Origin: Aquiflexum sp. TKW24L
Lineage (GTDB): Bacteria; Bacteroidota; Bacteroidia; Cytophagales; Cyclobacteriaceae
Direction of reading: 5' to 3'
Assembly: GCF_023502205.1 (NCBI RefSeq)
Contig: NZ_JAMFLG010000024.1
Location: forward strand, 1-64,000
DNA: 64,000 bases
Of this stretch, positions 1 through 9,680 are shown one piece after another; the first letter of the stretch is position 1, and every line of letters begins with the position of its first letter. A model generated the notes under the pieces. That model worked only from the letters and a program-made list of their open reading frames with translations. It ran no database searches and was not told the origin of the DNA. The position numbers and the translations under genes are program-made.

Positions 1-3000
1 TTCTGCAATACCGCATTGTTGTTGTTTCCTGAACCGTCAATAAGTGTATTGCCACCGCCTTCTTCCATCTGCCAGTGGCCCACCAAACCCAAATTTGAAT
101 TGCTAGCCGCGGTGACTGAAATAGACGAACCTGATGTTAAGTTACCATCCACAGTTGTTGCGCTAATCGTTGCAGTTCCTGCTTCAAGGCCGATCACTAA
201 ACCGGACGAATTGACTGTGGCCACCAAGGGATTTGAAGTAGTCCAGGTAACGGATGTATTGGAAGCATTGGAGGGAGAAACAGTTGCTAGTAGTTGTTGG
301 GTTCCTCCAACTTGAATAGAAGCGGCTGTCGGGGTAATTGATATACCTGTAACAGAAATTGTCGTAGTTGAAATTTGTAAACTAGATTTTATGCCATATT
401 CTAGGGTGAGCGTTATGGTTGGATTCTCCTTAAGTCCATTATATATTATTTCCAGGACGTGAGACGAATTTGCCTGTAGGATTGAATTGGATATATTTCC
501 TGAAACAAAGGTAAAATCATTGGCATCTAGGCCACTAAGAGAGATTTTTCTGACAAAAATCCCCTGATTACCTCCGGTAACCTGTAGTGTCACCAATGAT
601 CGTTTATCGATGTCAAGGACAAGGTTTGTAGGGCCGGTCAGGTTACTCTCTGTGATGAGAGTCCCTGTTCGGTTATTTTCCCCGTAGTATTCCATATTCC
701 TTTGGTTACCACCGCCCCTGTTTGGTGATCCACCGGCTACCCATACGCCATTACCTGAAACAATCCCTTGGGTTCCATGTCTTCTGAAATTCAAATTACT
801 GCCTGTTGTCCAAGTTTGGCTGACAGGATCAAGAATTTCTGTTAAAGAAAGGGCCTCACTCCTCACCGTACCATCAGGATCATTGGGGATTTCTCCACCG
901 GCAACCAATAATTTGTTACCAATATTTACAACAACAGCTCCGGCTCTTGGTGTAGGGATGTTCATTGCGCTAGGCAATGTACTCCATGAATTGGTGTCAA
1001 AATCAAATACATCAACTTCCGGAATAACTGGGCCAAAGGTAAAAACACCGTCTGTGTAGCCTGACAACCTACCGGAAGCAACATAAATTTTATTTCCGAT
1101 CATGGCTGCACTAAAGTGGTCTCTTGACCTTGGCGCGTCCTGAAGTACAGTCCATACACCCGTGGCAGGATCGAATTGATCGAAAAATGGAACGAAGCCA
1201 CCACTGTGTCCTAACTTATTTCCTCCAATAATGTAAAACTTGTTATTGTGTAAAACCAATCCTGCAGAACCCCTCCTTCTTTCCAAAGGAATTTCAGGAC
1301 CCTGCATATATTGTTCTTTGACTGGGTCAAAAATCCAGATATGGGTAGCAGGAGTTTCATTCGGGAAGTTGTTGGTTTCAAAAGCCCCGATAACCCAGAT
1401 CAATCCTTTGTATTCTATAGCTTGAAAATGATTGAAAGCTAAAGGAGCGACATTGGATAAGGCCCGCCAGGTGTTTTCTTTGTAATTATAAATATCAATG
1501 GTATTGGCATTTTCCCGGCCGCCCATGACATAAAAACTTTCGCCTGCCTGAACAAAGGAATTTTCATGTCTAGCGGTATAGTTTTGATTTTCATTTGCAG
1601 GAGTCCAGCTATCAAATGGAAGGATTGTCCAAGAAAAGGTGGTAAATTCTTTATTAGGAGTGGGACTGTTGGAATCAGTAGCCCAGACTGTTATATTATA
1701 AGGTTGATTAGGAATAGCAGCAGGACTTACTGTTCCATAAAGTCTACCGTTTACTGGTTCGATATCAATTCCCGGAGGTAAATTAGTCGCACTATATAAC
1801 AGCGTACCTACACCTCCTGTAGCGGAGCAGAGTAAATTACCATCCAATTTTTCATTAATTAAATTTACTTGATCAGGAATTGGATTGGTAAAGACGATCG
1901 GCGCTGCAAGGGTGGTGCCTATAATCTCAATGGCATTTATTATTGGATTTCCCGTCCTTTTGATAAATTCTATATTGAGCTGCCCATCCGATACACTAGT
2001 CTCAAATTGTTCTACTGCGGCAACACCTAATCCGTACTTTTTTACCAAATCCAAATTGCTTCTAACCGTGCTACCTTCTAACCTAATATCAAATATTCTT
2101 TCATTGATATTGACAGATCCGGCACCGTTTTCACCAACGTAAAAATTAACGATATATACGCCATTTGCTAGTGGGATATTGAATCGCATATTTCCGGTAT
2201 TGGTTTTTTCTCTTTGGGATCCAAAAACTGAATTGAAAGTAGATTCAGAGATGTAACTAGGAACTGATGAATGTTTATTTGCGAATTGAAAAGAACTAGA
2301 GGATGCAGTACCGCCATTGACCGAATACCCAACTCCATCAAACATCCCATTTTGGTCATTCGGTACCCAAGTAGGCGCATTATTTTCTCCGATTACTTCT
2401 TTTCCACCTCCATTGATCCTATATAGGATCTGATTTGCCCTCACGACTGAAATTTCAAAACTTTGTTCGACAAAGTATCCGAAGGAGTCAGTTGCCCTAA
2501 TGGTGATCAATCCTGAATACGGAGAATCAGTAAATGTCAGGGTGAGAATTTTGCCTACAATTTGTACTCCTGTTAGCGATAAAATGTTAGAACTGTACGA
2601 AAACGAAAGATTTTCTACTCCAAAATTATCGTCGAAATATTCTGCCAAATCAATTTCTCTTGGAGGAGAAGACACTTGTCTTGTTATATCGGGAATTTGA
2701 TTGATAATATAAGGTTGTTCTCCTTCTACTTTAAAATAATCATAAGTAGTCAAAAATTCTTTGGCTATATCTGCGGATGTACCAAAAACTCCTATGGAAA
2801 GCGGTTTTGCAATGCCTTGTATAGCCTCCAAAACACTGCCGATAAGAACCTTAGTTCCTAGGCTGATAATTTCTCTATTCCCGATTTTAACTTGGGGTTC
2901 TACTGACCCTAGAGTGGGATTAACCTTGAAAATGAATTCAACTGTTTCGGAACTTAAAGGGCGGTCCCCTTCTGTTAATGGGACAATCAGCGGATTTGAA

Positions 3001-5477
3001 TCGGGAATGTCATCTATTTCCAAAGCAGCCATGATTCCTGTTTTGGTAAACACCAATTTTATGAAATTACTTTGGGTACCATCACCCATTTGGATACCCA
3101 ATTCCCCATTATGGTCAATATCATAAAACATTTGAGGACCTTGGAATCCTAAAAGTCCTCCGGTTACTACAAAATTTCCTGTCTCAGTGCCAACATTAAC
3201 ACCGAATTGGAATCCTTTTTCTTGGTTATTGGCCAAGCCATTTGCAGTACCGCCGGTCATGGCTATCTGAATAGCACCTGCCGCACCGCCATAAATATCA
3301 TTTGGTAAAGGGCCTTCATTGAGTCGATCAAGCCAATTCAGCCAATTAGGGTTTGGTGCACCATTGTTCATCAATCCGGTAAAACCTAAACCACGGTATC
3401 CTAAAGGTCTGCCCAAGGCATCTGTTTTGTCAGAAAATAACTCATTATTGACAGGTAAACTGGATGGAGAACCCAACTGCAACGGGTCTAATTCATCAAG
3501 AATGCCATCCCCATCATCATCAAGATCATTTAAATCTGATATAAAATCCCCATCAAAATCATCAGGTTTAGAAGCACCATCACAGTAATTTGTACCATTA
3601 TCGATTTCATCCTGATTGGTATAGCCATCATTGTCATAATCAGCATTGGGATCAAAAAAAGGATCTCCCGGAGGAGGGCAGAATGGGATGTTTGAAGGAG
3701 TAAGAATACTTACCCGATTATCAAAAGTTGCAACCCAAATAGTTCCCGGGAAACTATCATCATCCCCTTGGCAATGAATACCCAAAGCATTGCCTCCGTT
3801 TAAATTCCATTTATCTTCTTCTAATGATAATAGGGATCCGTCAGGTTTTAATCTGACTAAATGTAAAAAACCTTGGTTCCTGCCGGCAATAATAGACCCT
3901 TTTAAAACCCCATTAAAATTGGAAGCTTTGTATTCATCCAGCCCATTGCTGTTAGTTTTCCAAATCGTAACAATATCAAGTTGTGGTCCATTCAAATTTC
4001 CTAAAAAAGGATCCCGGTAATCTGCTTCATTAGGATTAGCAAGGTTTAGAGGTACGGGAGGCCAGTTTGCCGGTAATGAATTTTGAGCAAAATATTGAAA
4101 ACCCGGACTTCCAGGAGCAACAGGTTCCAATATTTGAGTTCGAAATATTTCGTTAGGAGTATAAAGAGGGGAAATATTGACCCAACCACCATCATCTCCA
4201 ATCGACTTCGTATATAATCCCGCTCCGCCGGGATTATGTGGAAATGTGGTTCCTACTGCGTAACCCACTCCTGGATTTGCACGGATAGGAGTGGGATGGC
4301 CCCCATAAAAAGAACCAAATTGATAGTTGTTTATATCTTGGGTAATGCGCAGAAGTCTGTCCCGGTTTGTCACGTATTCATTACTGGCAGATTTTTTTGA
4401 GCTATTACCTCCGAGTTCACCTAATACATAATTATTGGTGACTGTAAGTGGGTTACCTTCATTTTCCGGTAACCCTCCCCAATTGGAATTGGCACCATTG
4501 TCTGTAACTAAAACACTTCCTGATTCTGTCACCACAAAATCATAGGCATTCCTATACCCCGGAGTAAAAATTTGAACTGGTCCGCCCTCAACTAGAATCC
4601 CCATATTCAATCCGTCATTCCCTCCAAAGGGATCGCCTACATCTATGCCATCATACCCGGGCTGGTTAGGATTATAAATACCATTGACGTTTGGCCTTGA
4701 GGGATCATCGAGGGTAGGAATATTATATTTGAATTTTCTTCCTGATATTGGATCTATTTGGGTGGGCAATGCCTCTAAAGCATCCAAATCCATACTCAAT
4801 ATGGCTGCTGAAAGGGCATATTCAGTAATCCAGGTAAAATTTGTACTGGGTGAACCAGCATTAGTGAAGCCACCACTAGCCACCAAAAGATAAGGTTTGC
4901 TATTAATAAGACTATATTTTACTGCGTTTGTGGAATGGTTTTCTTCCGACCTTGGAAGACCCCTTACCAAATCGACTGCATCCCAAGTAGATCCAGTCCG
5001 GGTTAATTTGGTAATAATTCCCGAGTTGGTATCCAAAACTTTATCTCCTGATGGCCCCCCCCACTTAGGGTCACTTGAACCAACATAGATGATTGGGTTC
5101 GAAGCGGTCCCCACAACCTCAATACCTGTAATTTGCCTGTTTGACCTGCCATCCCATGCTGCGGTTCCAGTGTCGTCGTGATTTGGGATTGATCTGACTA
5201 GGGAGATTGTCTCAATCCCTGTAACCCTATAGCTATTAAATCCGGTACTTTCAATACTATAAACCCTTATAAGGCCATTCAATTGAGAAAGATAAAGACG
5301 ATTGTCAGGACCAAATTTTAAAGCAGTTCCTTGTGTAGGAGCTGTGTATCCGTTAAAATTAAGAGTTGTAATATCAAATTGGACCGATTGAGATTTTGCA
5401 TAAAAACTCCCAAAAATAAACGGGATCAAAAATAGAATTTTTGAAACTTTTTTAAATGACAAAGAATAGGATTTCAT
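1..5477 (-). CDS. Giant secreted multidomain protein (beta-propeller, TSP3, malectin, kelch, Big_2, LamG), partial
   Basis: The frame stays open from an ATG at 5477 to the left edge, so at least 1825 codons are present and the C-terminus is missing. Residues 1-31 form a signal peptide. Then come a long propeller-like region resembling glucose/sorbosone dehydrogenase folds (about 32-590), acidic calcium-type repeats rich in DxDxDG (about 612-665), an Ig/cadherin-like stretch (about 914-1002), a malectin-like domain (about 1012-1176, containing YRINGGG), a putative Ig fold (about 1192-1275), kelch repeats (about 1296-1586), a Big_2 Ig domain (about 1709-1795) and the start of a LamG domain (GHWQMEEGGGNTLIDGSG). 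I checked the frame at four separate places and found no frameshift. The role is inferred to be surface carbohydrate binding or adhesion. A type IX secretion tail would be expected off-window. Confidence 0.85.
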   Translation of the reverse strand, partial: MKSYSLSFKKVSKILFLIPFIFGSFYAKSQSVQFDITTLNFNGYTAPTQGTALKFGPDNRLYLSQLNGLIRVYSIESTGFNSYRVTGIETISLVRSIPNHDDTGTAAWDGRSNRQITGIEVVGTASNPIIYVGSSDPKWGGPSGDKVLDTNSGIITKLTRTGSTWDAVDLVRGLPRSEENHSTNAVKYSLINSKPYLLVASGGFTNAGSPSTNFTWITEYALSAAILSMDLDALEALPTQIDPISGRKFKYNIPTLDDPSRPNVNGIYNPNQPGYDGIDVGDPFGGNDGLNMGILVEGGPVQIFTPGYRNAYDFVVTESGSVLVTDNGANSNWGGLPENEGNPLTVTNNYVLGELGGNSSKKSASNEYVTNRDRLLRITQDINNYQFGSFYGGHPTPIRANPGVGYAVGTTFPHNPGGAGLYTKSIGDDGGWVNISPLYTPNEIFRTQILEPVAPGSPGFQYFAQNSLPANWPPVPLNLANPNEADYRDPFLGNLNGPQLDIVTIWKTNSNGLDEYKASNFNGVLKGSIIAGRNQGFLHLVRLKPDGSLLSLEEDKWNLNGGNALGIHCQGDDDSFPGTIWVATFDNRVSILTPSNIPFCPPPGDPFFDPNADYDNDGYTNQDEIDNGTNYCDGASKPDDFDGDFISDLNDLDDDGDGILDELDPLQLGSPSSLPVNNELFSDKTDALGRPLGYRGLGFTGLMNNGAPNPNWLNWLDRLNEGPLPNDIYGGAAGAIQIAMTGGTANGLANNQEKGFQFGVNVGTETGNFVVTGGLLGFQGPQMFYDIDHNGELGIQMGDGTQSNFIKLVFTKTGIMAALEIDDIPDSNPLIVPLTEGDRPLSSETVEFIFKVNPTLGSVEPQVKIGNREIISLGTKVLIGSVLEAIQGIAKPLSIGVFGTSADIAKEFLTTYDYFKVEGEQPYIINQIPDITRQVSSPPREIDLAEYFDDNFGVENLSFSYSSNILSLTGVQIVGKILTLTFTDSPYSGLITIRATDSFGYFVEQSFEISVVRANQILYRINGGGKEVIGENNAPTWVPNDQNGMFDGVGYSVNGGTASSSSFQFANKHSSVPSYISESTFNSVFGSQREKTNTGNMRFNIPLANGVYIVNFYVGENGAGSVNINERIFDIRLEGSTVRSNLDLVKKYGLGVAAVEQFETSVSDGQLNIEFIKRTGNPIINAIEIIGTTLAAPIVFTNPIPDQVNLINEKLDGNLLCSATGGVGTLLYSATNLPPGIDIEPVNGRLYGTVSPAAIPNQPYNITVWATDSNSPTPNKEFTTFSWTILPFDSWTPANENQNYTARHENSFVQAGESFYVMGGRENANTIDIYNYKENTWRALSNVAPLAFNHFQAIEYKGLIWVIGAFETNNFPNETPATHIWIFDPVKEQYMQGPEIPLERRRGSAGLVLHNNKFYIIGGNKLGHSGGFVPFFDQFDPATGVWTVLQDAPRSRDHFSAAMIGNKIYVASGRLSGYTDGVFTFGPVIPEVDVFDFDTNSWSTLPSAMNIPTPRAGAVVVNIGNKLLVAGGEIPNDPDGTVRSEALSLTEILDPVSQTWTTGSNLNFRRHGTQGIVSGNGVWVAGGSPNRGGGNQRNMEYYGENNRTGTLITESNLTGPTNLVLDIDKRSLVTLQVTGGNQGIFVRKISLSGLDANDFTFVSGNISNSILQANSSHVLEIIYNGLKENPTITLTLEYGIKSSLQISTTTISVTGISITPTAASIQVGGTQQLLATVSPSNASNTSVTWTTSNPLVATVNSSGLVIGLEAGTATISATTVDGNLTSGSSISVTAASNSNLGLVGHWQMEEGGGNTLIDGSGNNNNAVLQ

Positions 5478-5564
5478 AATCTACTTATTAATGGATGGAA
5501 AAATTTACTTTGTGTGGTTTTTGCGAGAATTGATGGAATATTCCACTGGATTTATAACACAGTT

Positions 5565-5595
5565 CAAAACTAATAAACTTAATAATAAATACAAA
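5565..5595 (-). promoter_or_regulatory. Bacteroidota promoter of the giant secreted protein
   Basis: On the minus strand TTTG (5595-5592) is followed after 19 bases by TAGTTTTG (5572-5565), matching TTTG-N19..21-TAnnTTTG. It lies about 88 bases upstream of the ATG at 5477. Confidence 0.6.
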
Positions 5596-5766
5596 AAAAT
5601 GACCTATAAAATCTTAAAATTGAATTTTACAATAAAACCTAACTACCTTAAATAAGTATTTGTGAAATTTTATTCAATCCGACTTTCTTTTCTTTGGATT
5701 TCTGCAATCCTACTTCGGGATTGAATTGACGCTCTGTCAAATATCCTTTCACTAAGTATCTTCGGT

Positions 5767-5989
5767 TTAGTTTGTAGCAGATATAGTTTCGATGTACTTT
5801 TCCTTATCCACCCTGTTTTTTCTCAGGTCACTTTTCAGGTTGCTGACAGAGTGTGACCCCATCTCCGGTTGATCTCCCCACCTTTGGATGAGGGATCTCC
5901 TGTACATGTATATCCAAGAAGTATTCGAAGTCATCATATATGGCAATCTCGTCTATTTGAAGACCCGAATCTTTTTTTAATAATGCCAT
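5767..5989 (-). pseudogene. Two overlapping small ORFs, possible decayed gene
   Basis: This lies in the 855-base gap 5478-6332. A minus-strand ATG at 5989 opens 53 codons to a TGA at 5828-5830; the product begins MALLKKDSGLQIDEIAIYDD. An overlapping ORF in another frame, ATG 5862 to TAA 5767, gives 31 residues containing NLKSDLRKNRVDKEKYIETI. Both have protein-like composition with many charged residues, unlike the surrounding AT-rich DNA. They may be two halves of one frameshifted gene. I do not recognise the family, and no terminal repeats were seen. The rest of the gap holds the promoter of the leftward gene and otherwise AT-rich sequence. Confidence 0.3.
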
Positions 5990-6332
5990 TTTTGAACTTA
6001 TCTACACTTTTGACCTTTTGGTTCTCTTGTTTTTATTTTAAAATCCCAGAATTATTGGTTTGATTCACCTTAGTATCAAGAAGGATAGATGAGACAGTAA
6101 TTAGGAATGCCTAAGACTTTTTCTGGATCCAATTGGAATATTTTTTACAAAAAAATGAGTCTAATCCAAGAAAGTGTATCTGTGATAAAAAACTTTTCCA
6201 TCAATTTTGTTTGGGTGCCATACAGAAAATGAGGTTATCAGAGTTGACTCTATTTATCAACCTTGGATTTAATTAATCAATTTAATATGTTTGGCAAATT
6301 TATTTTGATATTTACTTTGTTAATTTATAGAC

Positions 6333-7265
6333 ATGAAAAGAATTTTGGTCACCGGTGGAGCGGGATTTTTAGGCTCCCATTTATGTAAACGGCTTTTGGA
6401 CGAGGGAAATGAAGTAGTATGTGTGGATAACTTTTTCACAGGACGCAAAGTCAATATCCATCATTTGATGGATAATATCAACTTTGAGCTAATGCGTCAT
6501 GATGTGACTTTTCCGCTATTTGTGGAGGTTGATCAGATTTACAATTTGGCTTGTCCTGCTAGCCCGGTGCATTATCAATTTGACCCGGTACAGACCACCA
6601 AAACAAGTGTGATTGGAGCTATTAATATGCTAGGCTTAGCCAAAAGATTGAAAATTAAAATTCTTCAAGCCAGCACTTCTGAAGTTTATGGAGATCCCGA
6701 AATACATCCGCAACCCGAATCTTACAAGGGGTCTGTAAATACTATTGGAATTCGTGCCTGTTACGATGAGGGCAAGCGTTGTGCGGAAACTTTATTTTTT
6801 GATTACCACAGGCAACATAAAGTAGATATTAAGGTGATGCGCATCTTTAATACCTATGGTCCCCATATGCATCCCAATGATGGCCGTGTTGTTAGTAATT
6901 TTATCGTTCAGGCTCTAAAAGGAGAGGATATTACGATTTTTGGTGATGGTATGCAAACCCGAAGTTTTTGTTATGTGGATGACCTGATCGAAGGAATGCA
7001 CCGGTTGATGAATTCCCGTGAGGGGTTTACTGGTCCGGTCAATATTGGGAATCCAGGTGAGTTTACCATGTTAGAATTGGCTCAAAAGGTTCTTCGACTT
7101 ACAGGCTCCAAAAGTCAATTGAAATTTTTGCCTTTGCCACAAGATGACCCCATGCAGCGAAAACCTGTCATAGATTTGGCTAAAAAGGAATTGGGATGGG
7201 AGCCTAAAGTACAATTAGAAGAAGGTTTGATGAAGACAATAGCTTATTTTGAAAAAGTTATTTAA
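6333..7265 (+). CDS. uxs: UDP-glucuronate decarboxylase (UDP-xylose synthase)
   Basis: This is a 310-residue short-chain dehydrogenase/reductase of the extended type. The NAD-binding motif TGGAGFLG is at residues 7-14, the STSEVYG active-site segment at 114-120, and the catalytic pair Y144 and K148 lies in YDEGK. The segment [12 protein letters not shown] is characteristic of UDP-xylose synthases, which decarboxylate UDP-glucuronate to UDP-xylose in the cytoplasm. The length is normal for soluble bacterial enzymes. It opens the plus-strand block of the polysaccharide locus and is followed after 44 bases by a glycosyltransferase-like gene, so it probably supplies UDP-xylose to that cluster. 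No UDP-glucose dehydrogenase is visible in the window, so UDP-glucuronate would come from elsewhere. Confidence 0.93.
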   Translation: MKRILVTGGAGFLGSHLCKRLLDEGNEVVCVDNFFTGRKVNIHHLMDNINFELMRHDVTFPLFVEVDQIYNLACPASPVHYQFDPVQTTKTSVIGAINMLGLAKRLKIKILQASTSEVYGDPEIHPQPESYKGSVNTIGIRACYDEGKRCAETLFFDYHRQHKVDIKVMRIFNTYGPHMHPNDGRVVSNFIVQALKGEDITIFGDGMQTRSFCYVDDLIEGMHRLMNSREGFTGPVNIGNPGEFTMLELAQKVLRLTGSKSQLKFLPLPQDDPMQRKPVIDLAKKELGWEPKVQLEEGLMKTIAYFEKVI

Positions 7266-7309
7266 ACTAAAGAAATTGCTGAGACCCATCCACATGTAAC
7301 GATTAAATA

Positions 7310-8380
7310 ATGAAAATTACTGTTTTATTTAATCCTAAAAAGATTACGATTCTTTACACGATGTACCCTTTTTGGATTTCAAAGTTTAGAAAAGAATTTT
7401 TGTTCACCACAGACCTTGAATGGGTAAAAAAATCTGATAAAAATAAAAAACTTTTGTTGATTGGTTGGTTTTCAGGTCAGGATAAAGAGGGATTGCACAA
7501 ACAACTATTGGAATTACTATCTAATAAGTATGAGGCCATTTCCTACTTTGATGACAATGACGGGACTGAATCCCATTATTTGGATTTGCTGAAATATTTT
7601 AAAATTTATTACAAAAAGCAGGTATTTTTTGATAGGCAAAATTACCTCTTGGATTTTTATGGCAATAGAATCTTCACAGATTACTATCACCGAAGATTGG
7701 GAATCACTGAAGCCCCTTTGCCTAAGAGTTTACCAAAAGTTGAAAAACCTGAGTATTTAAGTAAGATAAAGGTTTCTTGGAATTTAGCTTATGGCCAATA
7801 CCCAATTTCAAAACATAAACGATTCTTAGCAAGGTTGCTTTTCAAATGGACAGGGGAGGAGTTTATGAAGTATATTTTCTCTTCCAATATTATCCATAAG
7901 CAATTACCACAGCCAAATGTTCTTAAATGCCAAGCAAGATTTGGATTTAAAGGGTATAGGACATCAGTTGGATTTCAAAGAAAAATGTTTTTAGAGAAAA
8001 TAGCCGGGAATGACCTTTTTTTGAGGGGGCAAATACCTTTCGAAGAATACAATAAGGAGATAAAAAATGTTAGTGCCATATTAAGTCCATTTGGATGGGG
8101 TGAAATTTGCTTCAGGGATTTTGAAGCCATTCTCAACGGTTCTGTTTTGGTAAAGCCTAATATGGACCATGTGCAAACTTGGCCAAACGTTTATATATCA
8201 AACCAGACCTACCTACCTGTCGAATGGGATGGCTCAAATTTAGAATCACAGGTTTCTTCTCTGTTTGAAAATGATTCAATAATGAATGAGATGCGGACTA
8301 AAGCTTGGGAAACTTTGAGACAAGGATATTTTCAAATGGATGAAAAAATAGTTGAAATTTTGGAAGATTTTGGCCGATAA
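7310..8380 (+). CDS. Glycosyltransferase-like protein of the polysaccharide locus
   Basis: The product has 356 residues. No signal peptide or clear membrane segment is seen. The C-terminal third carries the segment ICFRDFEAILNGSVLVKP, which resembles the nucleotide-sugar-binding end of GT-B folds of the glyco_trans_1_2/exostosin type (an acidic residue in an E-A-x-x-x-G-x-V pattern). The N-terminal half (ILYTMYPFWISKF and similar) is not diagnostic. It follows the UDP-xylose synthase in the same direction and precedes a GT61-like gene, which supports a role in repeat-unit assembly. The exact GT family and sugar are unknown. Confidence 0.6.
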   Translation: MKITVLFNPKKITILYTMYPFWISKFRKEFLFTTDLEWVKKSDKNKKLLLIGWFSGQDKEGLHKQLLELLSNKYEAISYFDDNDGTESHYLDLLKYFKIYYKKQVFFDRQNYLLDFYGNRIFTDYYHRRLGITEAPLPKSLPKVEKPEYLSKIKVSWNLAYGQYPISKHKRFLARLLFKWTGEEFMKYIFSSNIIHKQLPQPNVLKCQARFGFKGYRTSVGFQRKMFLEKIAGNDLFLRGQIPFEEYNKEIKNVSAILSPFGWGEICFRDFEAILNGSVLVKPNMDHVQTWPNVYISNQTYLPVEWDGSNLESQVSSLFENDSIMNEMRTKAWETLRQGYFQMDEKIVEILEDFGR

Positions 8381-8508
8381 GCCATGGTATATTTACCCCA
8401 AATACCTTTCCCATTAATGACCTAAATGATCATTTTTAATCAAAACAATTACTATAATTTAATTGTATCAGTTAATTTTGGGATTTTCTGTAGTGTAATA
8501 ATATTTAT

Positions 8509-9507
8509 ATGATAAAAAATATTGTCCTGGTAGAGGAAAGTCTAGAGAGGCAAATACCGGAAAATTTCAATAAAAAGGACGATCATTTGTTTAAAATGTA
8601 TTGGGAAACTATCAGGCCTGAATGTCATGTTCACCTCATTAATAATGCGTATATCATTAAGGATACTGTTTTTCTGCCAAGTAAACTTAAGTTTTTTGAT
8701 AGGTACACGCATTATAATGGAGTCTCTTTTTTGGGGAAACTTATGCGTATTTATTTATGGGTTAGTAAGAGAAAGATAATTCTGGGAAAATCGGTTTGGA
8801 TCCATGATAATTTTAGTGGTAATTATTTCCATTGGTTTGCGGAGTGTTTACCGAGATTGCTTTTTTCGGAGGCTTTTCAGGAAGGTCATGTCGTTATTCT
8901 CCCTAAAAGCCTGAGTAAATTTTCCTTTGTCAAGGAATCGCTTGATCTGATGGGAGTCAAATTCGAGTTTTTTGAAAAAAATCAAAATTATGTAATTTCT
9001 GAATTGATCCTTACAAGCTTAATTGGAAGGATATCTGAATATAGAAAAGAGCTTCTAGTAGAAGTGGGGCATAGACTTAAAGTGGGTTTCCTTAATATAA
9101 AACCATGGAGAAAAATTTACATTCGGAGAAAGCCCGCAAAAGCTAGAAATATTTTAAATGAAGAAGCTGTTTTAAAGGTAATGGAAGAGTTTCAAGTTGA
9201 AGTTCATGATTTTGAAGGATACAGCTTAATGGAACAAATCAAAATAATAAATGCCACCTGTTTGCTTGTAAGCATTCATGGGGCAGGGTTGACAAACATG
9301 ATATTTATGCCCTACACAGGAAGTGTGTTGGAATTTCGCAATGAAGTAGATGGGGGACCTTCCACAAATTGTTATTTTAACCTTTCATCCGAATTAGGTA
9401 TTAAATATTTCTATTTAACCAATAAAAGCACATCCCCTAAGACCAATCATGCAGATTTTACAATTGATATTAAAAAATTGAGAGGGGTACTCAAAGAATT
9501 AGAATAA
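8509..9507 (+). CDS. Glycosyltransferase family 61 protein (DUF563)
   Basis: This 332-residue protein shows the GT61 signatures: NYFHWFAECLPRLL near residues 104-118, and SIHGAGLTNMIFMPYTGSV in the C-terminal third. Family members transfer pentoses or N-acetylglucosamine; the eukaryotic ones include xylosyltransferases. The nearby UDP-xylose synthase makes xylose a reasonable donor, but that is inference. It is preceded by 128 AT-rich bases and followed by a convergent minus-strand GT4 gene. Start ATG 8509 is the first in frame and fits the predicted N-terminal beta-strand. Confidence 0.85.
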   Translation: MIKNIVLVEESLERQIPENFNKKDDHLFKMYWETIRPECHVHLINNAYIIKDTVFLPSKLKFFDRYTHYNGVSFLGKLMRIYLWVSKRKIILGKSVWIHDNFSGNYFHWFAECLPRLLFSEAFQEGHVVILPKSLSKFSFVKESLDLMGVKFEFFEKNQNYVISELILTSLIGRISEYRKELLVEVGHRLKVGFLNIKPWRKIYIRRKPAKARNILNEEAVLKVMEEFQVEVHDFEGYSLMEQIKIINATCLLVSIHGAGLTNMIFMPYTGSVLEFRNEVDGGPSTNCYFNLSSELGIKYFYLTNKSTSPKTNHADFTIDIKKLRGVLKELE

Positions 9508-9680
9508 TTATTGCATTTCCCCTTTTATGATCTTGCTTTTCATTTTGGTTTCCTTGCTGATTCTAGATTATTTTTTTTTGCAAGATTATCTTGCTTTTCC
9601 AACCAATTTTAGAAACTTTCAATACCTGAGTTTTTCATTCGACCAAAGTATTACTAACCTGAGGTAAGTATCTGAAACCT

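Noticed and set aside
16-5088. Many small plus-strand ORFs over the left 5.1 kb
   Set aside because: All are antisense shadows of the single long minus-strand reading frame, which I followed at several points without a stop or frameshift.
5869-6063. 64-codon plus-strand ORF
   Set aside because: It overlaps the more coding-like minus-strand ORF at 5828-5989 and has no recognisable features.
6312-6320. Promoter -7 element (TTACTTTG) before the UDP-xylose synthase gene
   Set aside because: It is one base short of TAnnTTTG and no spaced TTTG was found, so it is not listed.
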